Source: Apostichopus japonicus (Eukaryota > Echinodermata > Holothuroidea > Aspidochirotida > Stichopodidae). Taken from it: DNA of 64,000 nucleotides. The position numbers and the translations under genes were made by a program. Positions 10,786 to 25,803 of the stretch are shown one piece after another. The stretch covers positions 4,155,499 to 4,219,498 of the forward strand of contig NC_092565.1 in NCBI RefSeq assembly GCF_037975245.1. Reading direction: 5' to 3'. The notes under the pieces were generated by a model. That model had not been told where the DNA came from and ran no database searches. It worked only from the letters and a program-made list of their open reading frames with translations. The first letter of the stretch is position 1. Each line of letters begins with the position of its first letter.

Positions 10786-12283
10786 AAAGAAGACATGTTT
10801 ATAAAATGTTGCGAATTTGTTACAGACAAACAGTGTTGAATGTCATCCCAGGAGACTCTACTGTTTATATGAAGTTACAAGGAAATGTTTGGGTTGGGCT
10901 ATTAGAATTTATGAAACAACGGATTGATATTAATGCATTCACCGACAAGACAACATCATCATCAACATCATTTTACTCTTTAAAGGAACATTCCAGAGAT
11001 TTAGAATATTTTCATAGATGAATATGTTGGAAACTGGAATATAGCTACAGAATCATTACTTAGCACTCACATGTTATATTTTTTCTTGCCTAAACTCATC
11101 CTTACATGCAGCTTTCACATTGGGTCCATACTGTCCTCACATTAACTGAGTGTAACTCAAAGAGAGGTTGGGAGATTGTTCTAGGTGAGGCACCCTCATA
11201 GAGGTAGCGACGAATGAATCTGTTCGGCTCTTAAAACTTATTCTCACACTACTTTTTTCAGAGTTGTACATATTATTGAGCTCAAATTTTAAATAAAACA
11301 AGGATACTAACTAGGAATTTCACAAAAGTTTTCAACTTTTCTCTCCATTACACGCTAATTATTATGGGATATCAAAGTTAACACAATATTGCAAATCTAC
11401 TAAAATCTAGGAAAAAATATTGCTTATGGACAGCATTATTCTGGGATATTAAAGTAAATGCAATATTGCAAATCTACTAAATTCAAGGAGAAATACTGCA
11501 TTAAAGGAGCACTGCCACAAATTTTAAGGGAAATCTCTTAAAATTCAATATCAGACTAAATTGTTTTTGCTCTTTGGACTTTAACCACACTGCACAAACA
11601 ATTTGGACTAAAATCATTCTTTACACCATATTTAAGGTTGTATAGATTAAAACATTATCACAACCAGCTGCCTCTTAAATTACAACTTCCATTTTCAGTA
11701 AAAATTTATCAACTGAACATTTACAACACTTCATTTGCATTCAGTGCCTTATAGTGTTATAGAATTAGTTTGGGTATGGTGATTGGTTTTCTTGGACAGA
11801 GGATGGATGTGTCAAGCATTTCATGCGTATGTTATTAATTATATAGGAGGGGGACCTCTACATATCCTTTCCATCAACACCCATAAGTTTAAAAGCACAC
11901 TTTCTATGATACACTGTCAAAACCAGAGAGATGAAAGTCTGAAGAAAAAAATATTATAATAAAATAAAAGTTAAATATTCATATAAATTTAAAATAGCTG
12001 CTAGTGTGTGGTGAGTTGGACTGACAAGTTTCAGTTGTTGCATTCTCCACATGATTCCAGTTTTTTTTAAACTTTTCTCATGTAAGCAGGAAAATTGTGT
12101 TAACACTAGGAATGCAAACCTAAGGCATGAATTCAGAGTTTCTGTTTTTGTCACTTCCAATAGCATAGCAGTTTTTCTTTATTATTCGTAATTTAAGATC
12201 TGTAATACCTGCTACTGCTAATAGATATGTAACGACCAATACCGTGTCTTTCGTTACAATTTGTTACTGTAACTTGTCATTTA

Positions 12284-12322
12284 GCCTCTGAAGAAGATCC
12301 TGCTAGGATCGAAACGTCAGGC
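12284..12322 (+). other. Hammerhead-like hairpin motif (CTGAAGA ... GAAACGTC)
   Basis: The sequence has CTGAAGA, then a stem GATCC/GGATC closing a short loop, then GAAACGTC, all enclosed by GCCT/AGGC that can pair. CTGANGA-stem-GAAA is the conserved core pattern of hammerhead ribozymes, known in Penelope-like and other retroelements. Here the base after CTGAAGA does not pair properly with its stem partner and no clear cleavage-site strand was found, so a functional ribozyme is unlikely. It may be a retroelement relic. Confidence 0.35.
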
Positions 12323-12799
12323 CAACTTACTTTTATACACAATTTGTTGGTGACAGGGAGAGGAAAAGGTAGGAGGGGGGGTGGGATTGGGGGGGTGTGT
12401 TTGGTAAGCTAGGTGGGGTAGCATGAGGGTACCAATTAGGGTTTTGAGGTTACCATGGTAACTTTATGGAAATGATAATAACACTGATCCTAAGGTATTC
12501 TATACAGGAATAGACAGAGTAGGCTACATGTTGATGTGTGATGAGTGCATAGGTGACAAGATCAGTATTATAATTATTACCATTATTATTATTACTTAAA
12601 TATACATTACCAACGAAAAGGTTGGGTTTCAACTAATAGCCATTATCAGTATTAACGCCTACACATCCAGTAACATGATTTATGCAAATAATATCACAAA
12701 TATTACCCAACATTAATTAACATCATTCTTGTACGGGTAATCATGTTGAAGAGTTATTTCCTCATTAATTGAAATGTACAGAAAATTACATAAACTGTA

Positions 12800-13500
12800 C
12801 GTGTAATTACCAGACACTGGTCCTCTAGCTATAACCACGGTCACCATAGGTGGTGCACCAAACTAAGTGTAATTACCTGGTCGTAAACCATGGTCGCCAG
12901 GGGCCGTGCACCCAGCTATACATAACCATTAACGCCAGGGATTGATGACCTAACTATAACCACTATCACCAGTGGTAGAGCACCCAGCTCTGATTAGCTT
13001 ATCACCATAATCATGACAAGCTGAGCAACCCAGCCATAATCTTAATCACCAGGGACTGAGCATGCCAAAATAACAATAACTTAGGGCACCCAACAATAAT
13101 TGTGATCACAAAGTGCTGAGCACCCAACTATAACCATGACCATGATGGGCTGAGCACCCAGGTATACCATGATCATGATGGGCTGAGCACTCAGATATGC
13201 CATGACCATGATGGGCTGAGCACGCAGGTATACCATGATTAAGATGGGCTGAGCACCCAGGCATACCATGACCAGGATGGGCTGAGCACGCAGGTATACC
13301 ATGATTAAGATGGGCTGAGCACCCAGGCATACCATGACCATATGGGCTGAACACCCAGGTATACCATTATCAAGATGGGGCTGAGTACGCAGCTATAACG
13401 ATGACCACCAGCGTCAGAGCACCCAGCTATACTTAGCCAATCACCATCATCATGAGAAGCTGAGCAACCCAGCTATAATTATAATCACTAGGAGCTGAGA
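12800..13500. repeat. Degenerate minisatellite with a 33-bp core array
   Basis: The core at about 13105-13385 repeats a 33-bp unit containing gggctgagcacccagg and accatgaccatgat variants, about eight times, alternating between two subtypes (ccatgatta / ccatgacca). The flanks out to 12.8 and 13.5 kb hold diverged copies with ctgagcacccagctat. Since 33 is a multiple of three it leaves long minus-strand open frames, which are repeat artefacts. It lies 0.3 kb beyond the kinase stop codon and may be within its 3' UTR. Confidence 0.8.
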
Positions 13501-13730
13501 ATTCAGCATTAACCCTGATAACACAACACAGACAAAAGCCCTGTTACCTAGTTACCTCACTTGCAGTAATTTCATATGTATCCTTCAATCCCGACGATAC
13601 AGCTACCTTTGCAAGGGTGCAGTAACTGGGTGGTAAGGATCCACCCTTCTCCTGGTCTCCTCTCTGGGTGATGTACTCCTTTCTTTGAGTAGGTGTGGGT
13701 ACGGAGGGTGAGGGTGAGGAGGGGGATCAA

Positions 13731-13869
13731 CTAGGTTGGTCCTGTCACCTCTGCTTGGTCTTTCCTATCGTGATTGGTTTCTTGCATCGTCTTAACATCT
13801 TCGACTGCGTCTTCGTCCTCGGCATGCCCGTTGCTCTCCTGCACTACGACGTCTTTCACTTTATTAGCA
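13731..13869 (-). CDS. STK32-like kinase, last coding exon
   Basis: The acceptor is ccgatag at 13870. The exon completes a split Asn codon and encodes 45 further residues, hydrophilic and acidic (DVVVQESNGHAEDEDAVEDV), ending GPT and TAG at 13733-13731. This C-terminal end is disordered and poorly conserved in the family, so the support is the acceptor, matching phase and stop. Confidence 0.8.
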
Positions 13870-14851
13870 CTATCGGAAAAAATACAAAATGTGGGATTTA
13901 ATAAGATGACGAAAGCTTCAAATTTCGTTTCAGAAATCTGAAAACGTTCGGAGGATATCATGCGGTCTGGAGCGATGCTATTTTAACTTGATAATGGCAA
14001 AAAAAAGAGAAATAGGACAAGAACGCAATTTAATCGATACAAAGTCAAAGTTTGGAAAAAAGCCATTAAAATTGCTTGCATCGTATACGCAATTAATCAT
14101 TCAATGCTGTGAAGGTGATTTCCAACGTATGGAAAAAAAAAAAAAATTGTACACTGGCCTCTACAATCCATCCACATTTGTTTAAGGACAGATAAGCATT
14201 TTCAGATAATATGGACAACATTTAGACAAGATAAAGTGGATGATTGTCTTACATTCCAAGTACACAAGAGGGGGGGGGGGCGTGTTGAGAAGGGTTTAAT
14301 TAGGTACATGCCAGGGTGCAGTAACTCCCTAACTGTTGAATATGGTAATCAAGGCAAATATGAATACACTACAGCACAAGGTGTATAAGAGAGTGGTTGG
14401 GTTGGGGGGGATAGGAGGAAGGGTCTGGTAAGTAATATGCAATTGTTGTAAAGTCAGGCAAATAGAAAACTAAAGATTTTCCTCACAGAGGTGTTGATTT
14501 AAGTCTAATGCAAACTTGAAAAAACCACAGCTTTTCCACTTTCTGACGAAGTGCATATGTTGGTAGAAACAAAAAAATAACTTAGAGAAATTCAACTTTT
14601 AGAAACAAGTTAACACAAGTTAACAGCAAACAGTAACAAAAATGATCAATCTCCAGTGTCTTTCAATGAATTGTCTACATTTAGTAAATGAAAAACTGAA
14701 AACTGACTGGGGAAATGTGTTTAGACAATGGAACAGACTAAAGGGATGGCATAAATTTTTTTTAATAGCATGAACGAACGATTAAGAAAACAATTACTGC
14801 TCTGGCGAGCATCGTTAATCCTACAAACACTCTGTATGAGACTCAACTTAC
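13870..14851 (-). other. Kinase intron (982 bp)
   Basis: Contains a G-run (14271-14280), a second G-rich patch near 14401-14410 and short A-runs. No gene or clear repeat seen. Confidence 0.8.
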
Positions 14852-14916
14852 TTGTCTCTGTTATAGACAACAAACTCCTCACTGAGATTCAAGAGGCGGG
14901 ACTGCACTTCTTCATC
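14852..14916 (-). CDS. STK32-like kinase, coding exon 9 of 10 visible
   Basis: A 65-nt exon between acceptor tttcag and donor gtaagt. It encodes DEEVQSRLLNLSEEFVVYNR and a final Asp, then two bases of a split codon. The EEFVVYNRD segment matches the QKEFIIFNRE region in the tail of vertebrate STK32 proteins, which anchors it. Confidence 0.9.
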
Positions 14917-19130
<4,214 letters not shown>

Positions 19131-19256
19131 CGGTGGAATAAATGACGGTTTAATCTTCATATTTAATACTGCATCCCAGTCGACGTCAGCAACAAACGAA
19201 TGCTGCAGGAACCTCTGTAGATCGGTTGTTCGTTTCTGTGGGTCTAAGGCTAACAG
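19131..19256 (-). CDS. STK32-like kinase, coding exon 7 of 10 visible
   Basis: A 126-nt exon, phase 0 at both ends (acceptor gtgcag, donor gtaaga). It encodes LLALDPQKRTTDLQRFLQHS, the last C-lobe helix with the conserved Arg that pairs with the APE Glu, then VDWDAVLNMKIKPSFIPP. This is the AGC-type end of the kinase domain and matches the STK32 DINWDAV...PGFIP region. Confidence 0.95.
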
Positions 19257-20770
19257 CTGCACCCCATTAAAGAAAAGGAAAGGCAAAACGAAAATCAGTA
19301 AATTGAAAGTATTCACACAGCTGCATCCAATTCAACATCATTGACTGAAGAATGCTATAAAAAGCGAACACATAACTTCATGTTTTAATGTTGAATAAAT
19401 TGTAAACAATAATATTAACATGAATTTTATTTCTTGCAGACTGTAGGCAGTTTCTTGAGTAAGCTTTGTCAAGTGATGGCACAGGCAATTCACCCCTTCC
19501 CCACTTTTTGTCATTTTTCAGGTTGAAATGTTCAGAAAATTGGGGAACTGTGTCTATTCTTTGCAAACGATTTATACTGAGCAAATTTTTCCATCAGATT
19601 TGCGGACAAAAACTCCTTGTGCATTTCCTGGCCCTCGTTTAACAGTCCCCATATATACACAGGGTCTGTATAGGGAACTCATTTAACAGTCCCCAATAGT
19701 ATAGGGAACTCCTTTAACAGTCCCCATACAACAGTATAGGTAACTCATTTAACAGCCCCCATATATACACCTGTATAGGGAACTCATTTAACAGTCCCCA
19801 TGCTACAGTTTAGGGAACACATTTGTCCACATACAACTGTATAGGAAACTCACTTATCAGTCTCCATTCACATTTATAGGGGAATTCATTTACATTGTTT
19901 ACTTCATATTTAATGCAGTTTCCATAATATATATATACTCAGGATATATTCATCTAATAATATCTCAAGTCTATACTGTTATAAAGTATATGTAACTCAC
20001 GTAGCATATGGTTTCTATACAATGAAAGGGACTTACTAAATACATTATCACAAATCAAACAATATTTCATCAGATGAGGTTAATTCTCAGCAAAGAGTTG
20101 CCCCATACACGTTAACTTTACACAATCCTAGAATAAAAAATAGACCAAGTTATGCCTCTACAGGGGACCTCATAAATTACAAATAATACACACAATCCTG
20201 ATATACATTACTACTGTAATAATTTCCTCATATGTACAGTATCATGATCACTACATTCTGTGCATTTTCACATTACCCCTCTTTTACTTCATCATTACAT
20301 TACAAACTGTGCCGCACGAACTAATACTATGAAAGCAAGCAGATTATTTTGCAAATCAACAACAGATTTCTTCCTTTATTAAATCTGATCTTCACCAGAT
20401 TCCACATTTTTACTATTCCAATATTTCATAGTAAGCCCTACACTCTCACGGCCTAGCCCCTAAATTTAACCGCACAGATTTTTCATCTATTACGGAAAAT
20501 GACAATGCCAAAAAAAAAACACACATGCAGATTACTGAACCCACCATTGCACTTTTTCTTCTTCTTCTTCTTCTCCTTCTTCTTCTTTTGGGTGAAACAT
20601 CTTAGTTTGAAGACATTTTATTATGAGCTGAGCTATAAACTCACATGTTTGAAGCCACTTTATTATGAGCTGAGCTATATACTTACATGTTTGAAGCCAC
20701 TTTATTATGAGCTGAGCTATATACTTACATGTTTGAAGACATTTTATTATGAGCTGAGCTATATACTCAC
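19257..20770 (-). other. Kinase intron with two repeat arrays
   Basis: Contains a degenerate array at about 19640-19890 (units built around gggaactcatttaacagtcc, period about 40 bp, about six copies), a CTT run (20560-20585), and the donor-carrying 42-bp minisatellite at 20603-20783 listed separately. Confidence 0.8.
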
Positions 20771-20783
20771 ATGTTTTAAGACA
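20603..20783 (-). repeat. 42-bp minisatellite containing repeated splice donors
   Basis: On the minus strand the kinase exon ends AAAACAT|GTGAGTATATAGC at 20771. The same junction recurs exactly 42 bp apart with boundary positions 20729, 20687 and 20645 (CAAACAT|GTAAGT twice, then CAAACAT|GTGAGT), plus one partial unit. Each full unit holds about 14 nt homologous to the exon end and 28 nt of intron (CTCAGCTCATAATAAA). In the kinase frame each unit continues GTG AGT ATA TAG, so use of any downstream donor would add a stop codon. Confidence 0.92.
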
Positions 20784-20887
20784 CTGACGAGTGAAGAGTT
20801 CCAACTGGAAGGGTAATGCACTGTGGTTGTTGTGAGGATATGGTGTATGTCGTTAACTGATGAGGTGGAGTGAATGTCGTACGGCCT
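20771..20887 (-). CDS. STK32-like kinase, coding exon 6 of 10 visible
   Basis: A 117-nt exon, phase 0 at both ends, acceptor ttttccag and donor gtgagt. It encodes RPYDIHSTSSVNDIHHILTT, then the TTVHYPSSWNSSLVSVLKH segment, matching the RPYHIRSSTS...VTYPSAWSQEM region of the STK32 C-lobe. Its last bases are reiterated in the adjoining minisatellite. Confidence 0.95.
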
Positions 20888-21789
20888 CTGGAAAACATGA
20901 AGAGAAATGGTTTTTTATGTTGACCTTATCTTGTTGTTTGAGCCAGCAGGTTGATACGAGATCTCCAACAGAGAAGCGATTTTAAGATGCAGGTGATTTT
21001 AAGATGCAGGTAATTTTAAGATGCAGGTGATTTTCCGTATTATCGAAATCTAGCGCAAGGTCGGCAAACTTTGAACGATCAAGAGATAAAATTGATGATA
21101 TTTTAAACATGGAAGAGATTACGGAAGCAGCAAAAAGAGAAGGAAATTTGAGCAAAAACTCAAAAAGTGGTTCAGAGTCAAAAAATAAAGACTAAATTTA
21201 TTTTTTATTTTGACTGAAGTCGTTGATGGAAATTTCTATCCCAATCACATACTAGATATCTAATTAGTCTAACATGGTTGTAATAAACAATAAGCTGTTT
21301 ATATCCTTCCTCTACAAAATGGAAATATGTGATAACCACTTAAACTAACCACCATATATATATATGTATTAAATAATTTCATTATGACAGAAAAGGAGCC
21401 TGGATTCATCACAATAGGATATTTTTAGTGCAGAAAGTGTTTTTTTTCTTCATATGTGCCAGGAATTAATAAGCATATATAGTATATTATCAACACCATG
21501 CAACCACATATCTGATACTACTATATTTTGAGATGGACCACCGTCATTGCATATAATCAACTCAAATATACTTGTACACCAACCCCTATTCTTGAATATA
21601 CTAGCTCGACCACCCCAACTATAACTTCCAGACAACTTGAATATTTCTGCCCATTTTGCTTACATTTGCAATAACGCTACAAGAAAATGGCAGTCTGATA
21701 ACATGCTCTCTCTCTCCAACAGTACAAAATATGAATTTTTAAACGTTTGCAAAATTCTAACATTTCATACCGTGTTCATTATCCTTGAA

Positions 21790-21821
<32 letters not shown>

Positions 21822-21998
21822 GATGTATGTGTATATATATATATATACATATATATATGTATATATATGTATATATATATATGTATATATATATATATAG
21901 ATGTATGTATAAATATATATATATATATCACATATAATGGTGGCTAATATTCACAAAGAGTGCTCTATGCTAAGGCAGAGCTAGAATAAGTATATTAT

Positions 21999-22030
<32 letters not shown>
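21790..22030. repeat. (AT)n-rich microsatellite cluster
   Basis: Interrupted TA/TATG repeats in several blocks with a short unique stretch (about 21935-22000) between them. Confidence 0.9.
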
Positions 22031-22034
<4 letters not shown>

Positions 22035-22669
22035 TCACCCGCCCGCTTAACTTTCAAACAAATCAGCACGATTTCTCTCCAAGATATGAATTTTTAAAAG
22101 TTTTCTGTAAGCAGGGAGCACTGAATCTGTCCACAGACAGAGTGCACTCACATATGATCACGACCCACCGACAGAACCGAAATAAAAATAAAATAAATTA
22201 AAGATCGATGACGGAGGGAGGGAGACGACTCTCCTTAGAACAATAAAACAAAGAGTTGCTTGATCTCCGGCCTGACGAGTCATTGACATATGAGCAATCA
22301 TTACAAATGTATATTGCACTTCAACGGAAAAGTTAAAACAAAGTCCTTGATTAGAAATGGTAAAGTCGAAGAATGAAAAATTCTGAAGCAAACACGACTT
22401 CATGACGACATCACCTACAGATGCTGCTGCATTGCTAGCAAAAATGCATCATCTTATTGAGAAAATCTATGAGGTGATGGATACCCAAAAAAAAGGAGGA
22501 AAAAAAAGTGGAACGAACATCATTTAAAGCGTCATTTAAACAGATACAGTCGAAGACGAATCGGGAACAAAATCGAGAGAGTATGTCTTCAATCGAGGTA
22601 AGTGGGCTGTTCATTCCAAAAATTTGTAGCCATGTCTACAAAAGAACGAGTGCAACCATATACTGGAAG

Positions 22670-23051
22670 CATAGGCGTAGGAGGCGGGGGGGGGCTGGGG
22701 GGCTGCAGTCCCCCCAACCAAATTTTTTTGTGAAAATTCGGGCAATATGCTGAGAATTTTTCGGGCACCTACTGAAAGAAGAATAATTTGCAATGTGTTT
22801 TAGAAAGGTTAAACTTTATTATTATTATCATTATTATTGTAACGACTTCCCGAATAATCATAACCAATATGAAGGGTAAAAACACAGAAAATGATTGTTT
22901 GTTATTGGCATGTGATGTCATAAACGATGAATGCCTAAATGATATGCACATTAACATGATAACGCGCGCGGAGTGCGCGAAAAACTTTGGTTATGTTTTT
23001 CGGGCAAGTCATTACAGCCCCACCAAATCAAATTAGGCTTCTACGCCTATG
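22670..23051. mobile_element. hAT-like MITE with 8-bp target duplication
   Basis: A 382-bp element starts CATAGGCGTAGGAGGC and ends with the inverted copy (ending GCTTCTACGCCTATG). It is flanked on both sides by the same octamer, actggaag (22662-22669 and 23052-23059). Short matched inverted ends beginning CA, an 8-bp duplication and absence of a transposase frame are the hallmarks of a non-autonomous hAT-type element. The intact duplication suggests relatively recent insertion. Confidence 0.88.
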
Positions 23052-23499
23052 ACTGGAAGGCATTTAACCAATGAGTAAGAGAGGTTTAATAATTAATCGG
23101 AAAAGAAGAAAGAATTAAATTACCCTCAAAAGACAATTGAATCAAAATAGGATGACTAAATTCAATGAACAGTGTAGTAAACGTTTGTATTCAGTGTTAA
23201 AAAGAGCAATTATTTTTAATAGCTCCCTACGAGGTAATTAATCCTTTTAATAGCGCATCTATATTACTCATAACTGTTAAGAACTGTACACATAATTAAA
23301 CCAAAACCCATGTTCCTAGCTATCCCATCAACTATAAACCCATTAGCCATTGAATAAGTATATTTAAGAAAAAAAGCCAATGTATTCTACCTATTATTCA
23401 GACCCTGAATTGACGCCTTTCAAAATATTCTAAGAATTTCACATCAGGAAGTAGAGTGGAGTATGGCTTCAACTGTACCATTGTCTAAGTTACTTATAT

Positions 23500-23725
23500 G
23501 TATGTATGCGTGTGCGTGTATGTATGTATGTATGTATGTATATTTAAAGTCCATGATTATGAATTGTCCATTGTCAACAACTGTGTAACTGGTTGACATA
23601 CATTAATCTTGGAATGACTCCAACCGGGGACCCTATGAATGGAAGGCACAGGCGTTAACCACTGAGCTAACACTTCCACCACTAACACTCCACCGAGCTA
23701 ACACTCCACTGAGCTAACACTCTAC
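23500..23725 (-). mobile_element. tRNA-derived SINE-like unit with reiterated A box
   Basis: On the minus strand TAGCTCAGTGG (23669-23659) lies 23 bp before GGTTGGAGTCA (23635-23625), the spacing and form of pol III A and B boxes. Two more A-box copies sit just upstream at 23700-23690 (TAGCTCGGTGG) and 23716-23706. The downstream end reaches a (TATG)n tail near 23515-23540. A tRNA pseudogene is the alternative. Confidence 0.6.
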
Positions 23726-24329
23726 CCTATTTGCCAAAGATCAAATGTAAACAAAAAGGTGATACCATTCCATACCATACATATATTCCCAAGCAACCAA
23801 CAGAAAAGCTATAATAAAGAAAAAAAACTTTCCAATTCCGTTGAGAGTTTCGACAACAATTTATGACTACCAGAACAGTATTTATGACAACTTTTTTCCT
23901 TTTAAATTTGGTAAATATGTGAAGAGAGATAGAGAGAGAAAGGAACATACTATCAAAGCTAAATCTTTATCAAAGACATTCTGTTGAAGAGAACTGCAAG
24001 ATGTCAGACATTGTTCAAACAGATTGGAAAACATTGTCTTTATTGATTACAAGAATCCCACGGGTGAGCTAAATGAATTGGTTTTGTCTACCTGTCGGAA
24101 GAAGCTGTAGCTCACTGTCACAGAACTTGAAGAGAGTTGTCGCTACAAACACTTAGCATTCTTTCCAGAACTGAAGGCCTAAATTACGACCGCTCGTCAC
24201 AGCCTAAGGAATAAATTGTCTGCTACTCAGGATTATCTTGCATACATATATACATACATGTTAGAAATTCACATTACCTAAATGATCTAAAACTCCATTT
24301 GACGATATTTAAGTCTGCAATGAAGAGAG

Positions 24330-24536
<207 letters not shown>

Positions 24537-24659
24537 AGGTTAATGGGGTATCAGTATATATAATGTACCAATCCTTACGCAAAGACACCAATGCTGACAG
24601 GTAGACACTTGTATTATATACCAGAGTACAAATCTGCAAGGTAATGCTACTCATTTCTT

Positions 24660-24985
24660 GATACTTTGCATCAGCAGTATACTAAAAATAGATAATACAA
24701 AATAAGACTAGATTGAGGTAATTGTGTAATGTGATTCATATGTTAATATTAAATCAGCAGTATACTACTAATAAATAATACAAAATAGACTAGATTGAGA
24801 TAATTGTGTAATGTGATTCATATGTTAATACTTTTATCAGCAGTATACTACTAATAAATAATACAAAATATACTAGATTGAGGTAAGTGTGTAATGTGAT
24901 TGTGTAATGATTATGTGATTGTGTAATGTGGTAGCAGACTATACACAATAGACTAGACATTATGAGTAAAATGCACCTCATGTGT
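24660..24985. repeat. About 110-bp unit, three diverging tandem copies
   Basis: Each copy contains cagcagtatactactaataa, then atacaaaata, ctagattgag and gtgtaatgtgatt. The last copy is expanded by an internal gtgattgtgtaat duplication. It directly precedes the 61-bp array. Confidence 0.8.
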
Positions 24986-24995
24986 TAATATCCAT

Positions 24996-25803
24996 CAGCA
25001 GTAGATAGTGATCCACTGATCCTTACACAAAGATACCTGCATTGCTATACAGTACACTACACTTTATTGTGATCCACTGATCCTTACACAAAGATAACTG
25101 CATTGCTATGCAGTACACTACACTTTATAGTGATCCAATGATCCTTACACAAAGATAACTGCATTGCTATGCAGTACACTACACTTTATAGTGATCCACT
25201 GATCCTTACACAAAGATACCTGCATTGCTATGCAGTACACTACACTTTATAGTGATCCACTGATCCTTACACAAAGATAACTGCATTGCTATGCAGTGCA
25301 CTGCATTTTATAGTGATCCACTGATCCTTACACAAAGATACCTGCATTGCTATGCAGTACACTACACTTTATAGTGATCCACTGATCCTTACACAAAGAT
25401 ACCTGCATTGCTATGCAGTACACTACACTTTATAGTGATCCACTGATCCTTACACAAAGATACCTGCATTGCTATGCAGTACACTACACTTTATAGTGAT
25501 CCACTGATCCTTACACAAAGATAACTGCATTGCTATGCAGTACACTACACTTTATAGTGATCCACTGATCCTTACACAAAGATACCTGCATTGCTATGCA
25601 GTACACTACACTTTATAGTGATCCACTGATCCTTACACAAAGATACCTGCATTGCTATGCAGTACACTACACTTTATAGTGATCCACTGATCCTTACACA
25701 AAGATACCTGCATTGCTATGCAGTACACTACACTTTATAGTGATCCACTGATCCTTACACAAAGAAACCTGCATTGCTATGCAGTACACTGCATTTTATA
25801 GTG
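24996..25803. repeat. 61-bp tandem array, about 13 copies
   Basis: Near-identical units contain tagtgatccactgatcctta, cacaaagatacctgcattgc and tatgcagtacactacacttt. Each unit includes ctgcat-tgct-atgcag, a perfect 6-bp stem with a 4-nt loop (7 bp in the 'aactgcat' variants). Copies differ by a few point changes, with two units sharing a 'gcattttata' variant. No unique spacers, so not a CRISPR array. Confidence 0.95.

Larger units (their letters stand above)
5637..13730. other. Region without a secure gene: 5' side of the minus gene, retroelement debris, repeats
   Basis: This region should hold the upstream exons and promoter of the gene ending at 5403 and the 3' flank or UTR of the kinase gene. 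I see a GATGAT microsatellite with a palindrome (7970-8013), a G-run (8500-8513), degraded LINE pieces (9.2-9.6 and 10.4-10.8 kb), a hammerhead-like motif (12.3 kb), and a degenerate minisatellite (12.8-13.5 kb). The rest shows no clear structure. No poly(A) signal for the kinase gene could be chosen with confidence. Confidence 0.4.

Noticed and set aside
13081-13354. Long minus-strand frames with 11-residue repeats
   Set aside because: The 33-bp minisatellite period is a multiple of three, so two frames stay open; no start context or homology.
20532-20804. Minus-strand frame of 90 residues over the 42-bp repeats
   Set aside because: It is out of frame with the kinase exon it overlaps and exists only because 42 is divisible by three.
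22508-22753. 81-residue plus-strand frame with an Arg/Gly-rich stretch
   Set aside because: It runs into the G-rich end of the MITE and is chimeric.
23640-23670. A true tRNA gene on the minus strand
   Set aside because: A and B boxes are present but no acceptor-stem or full cloverleaf could be drawn; SINE-like or pseudogene is more likely.
24996-25803. Regular repeats with palindromes, CRISPR-like at first sight
   Set aside because: Units are head-to-tail with no unique spacers, in eukaryotic intronic DNA.
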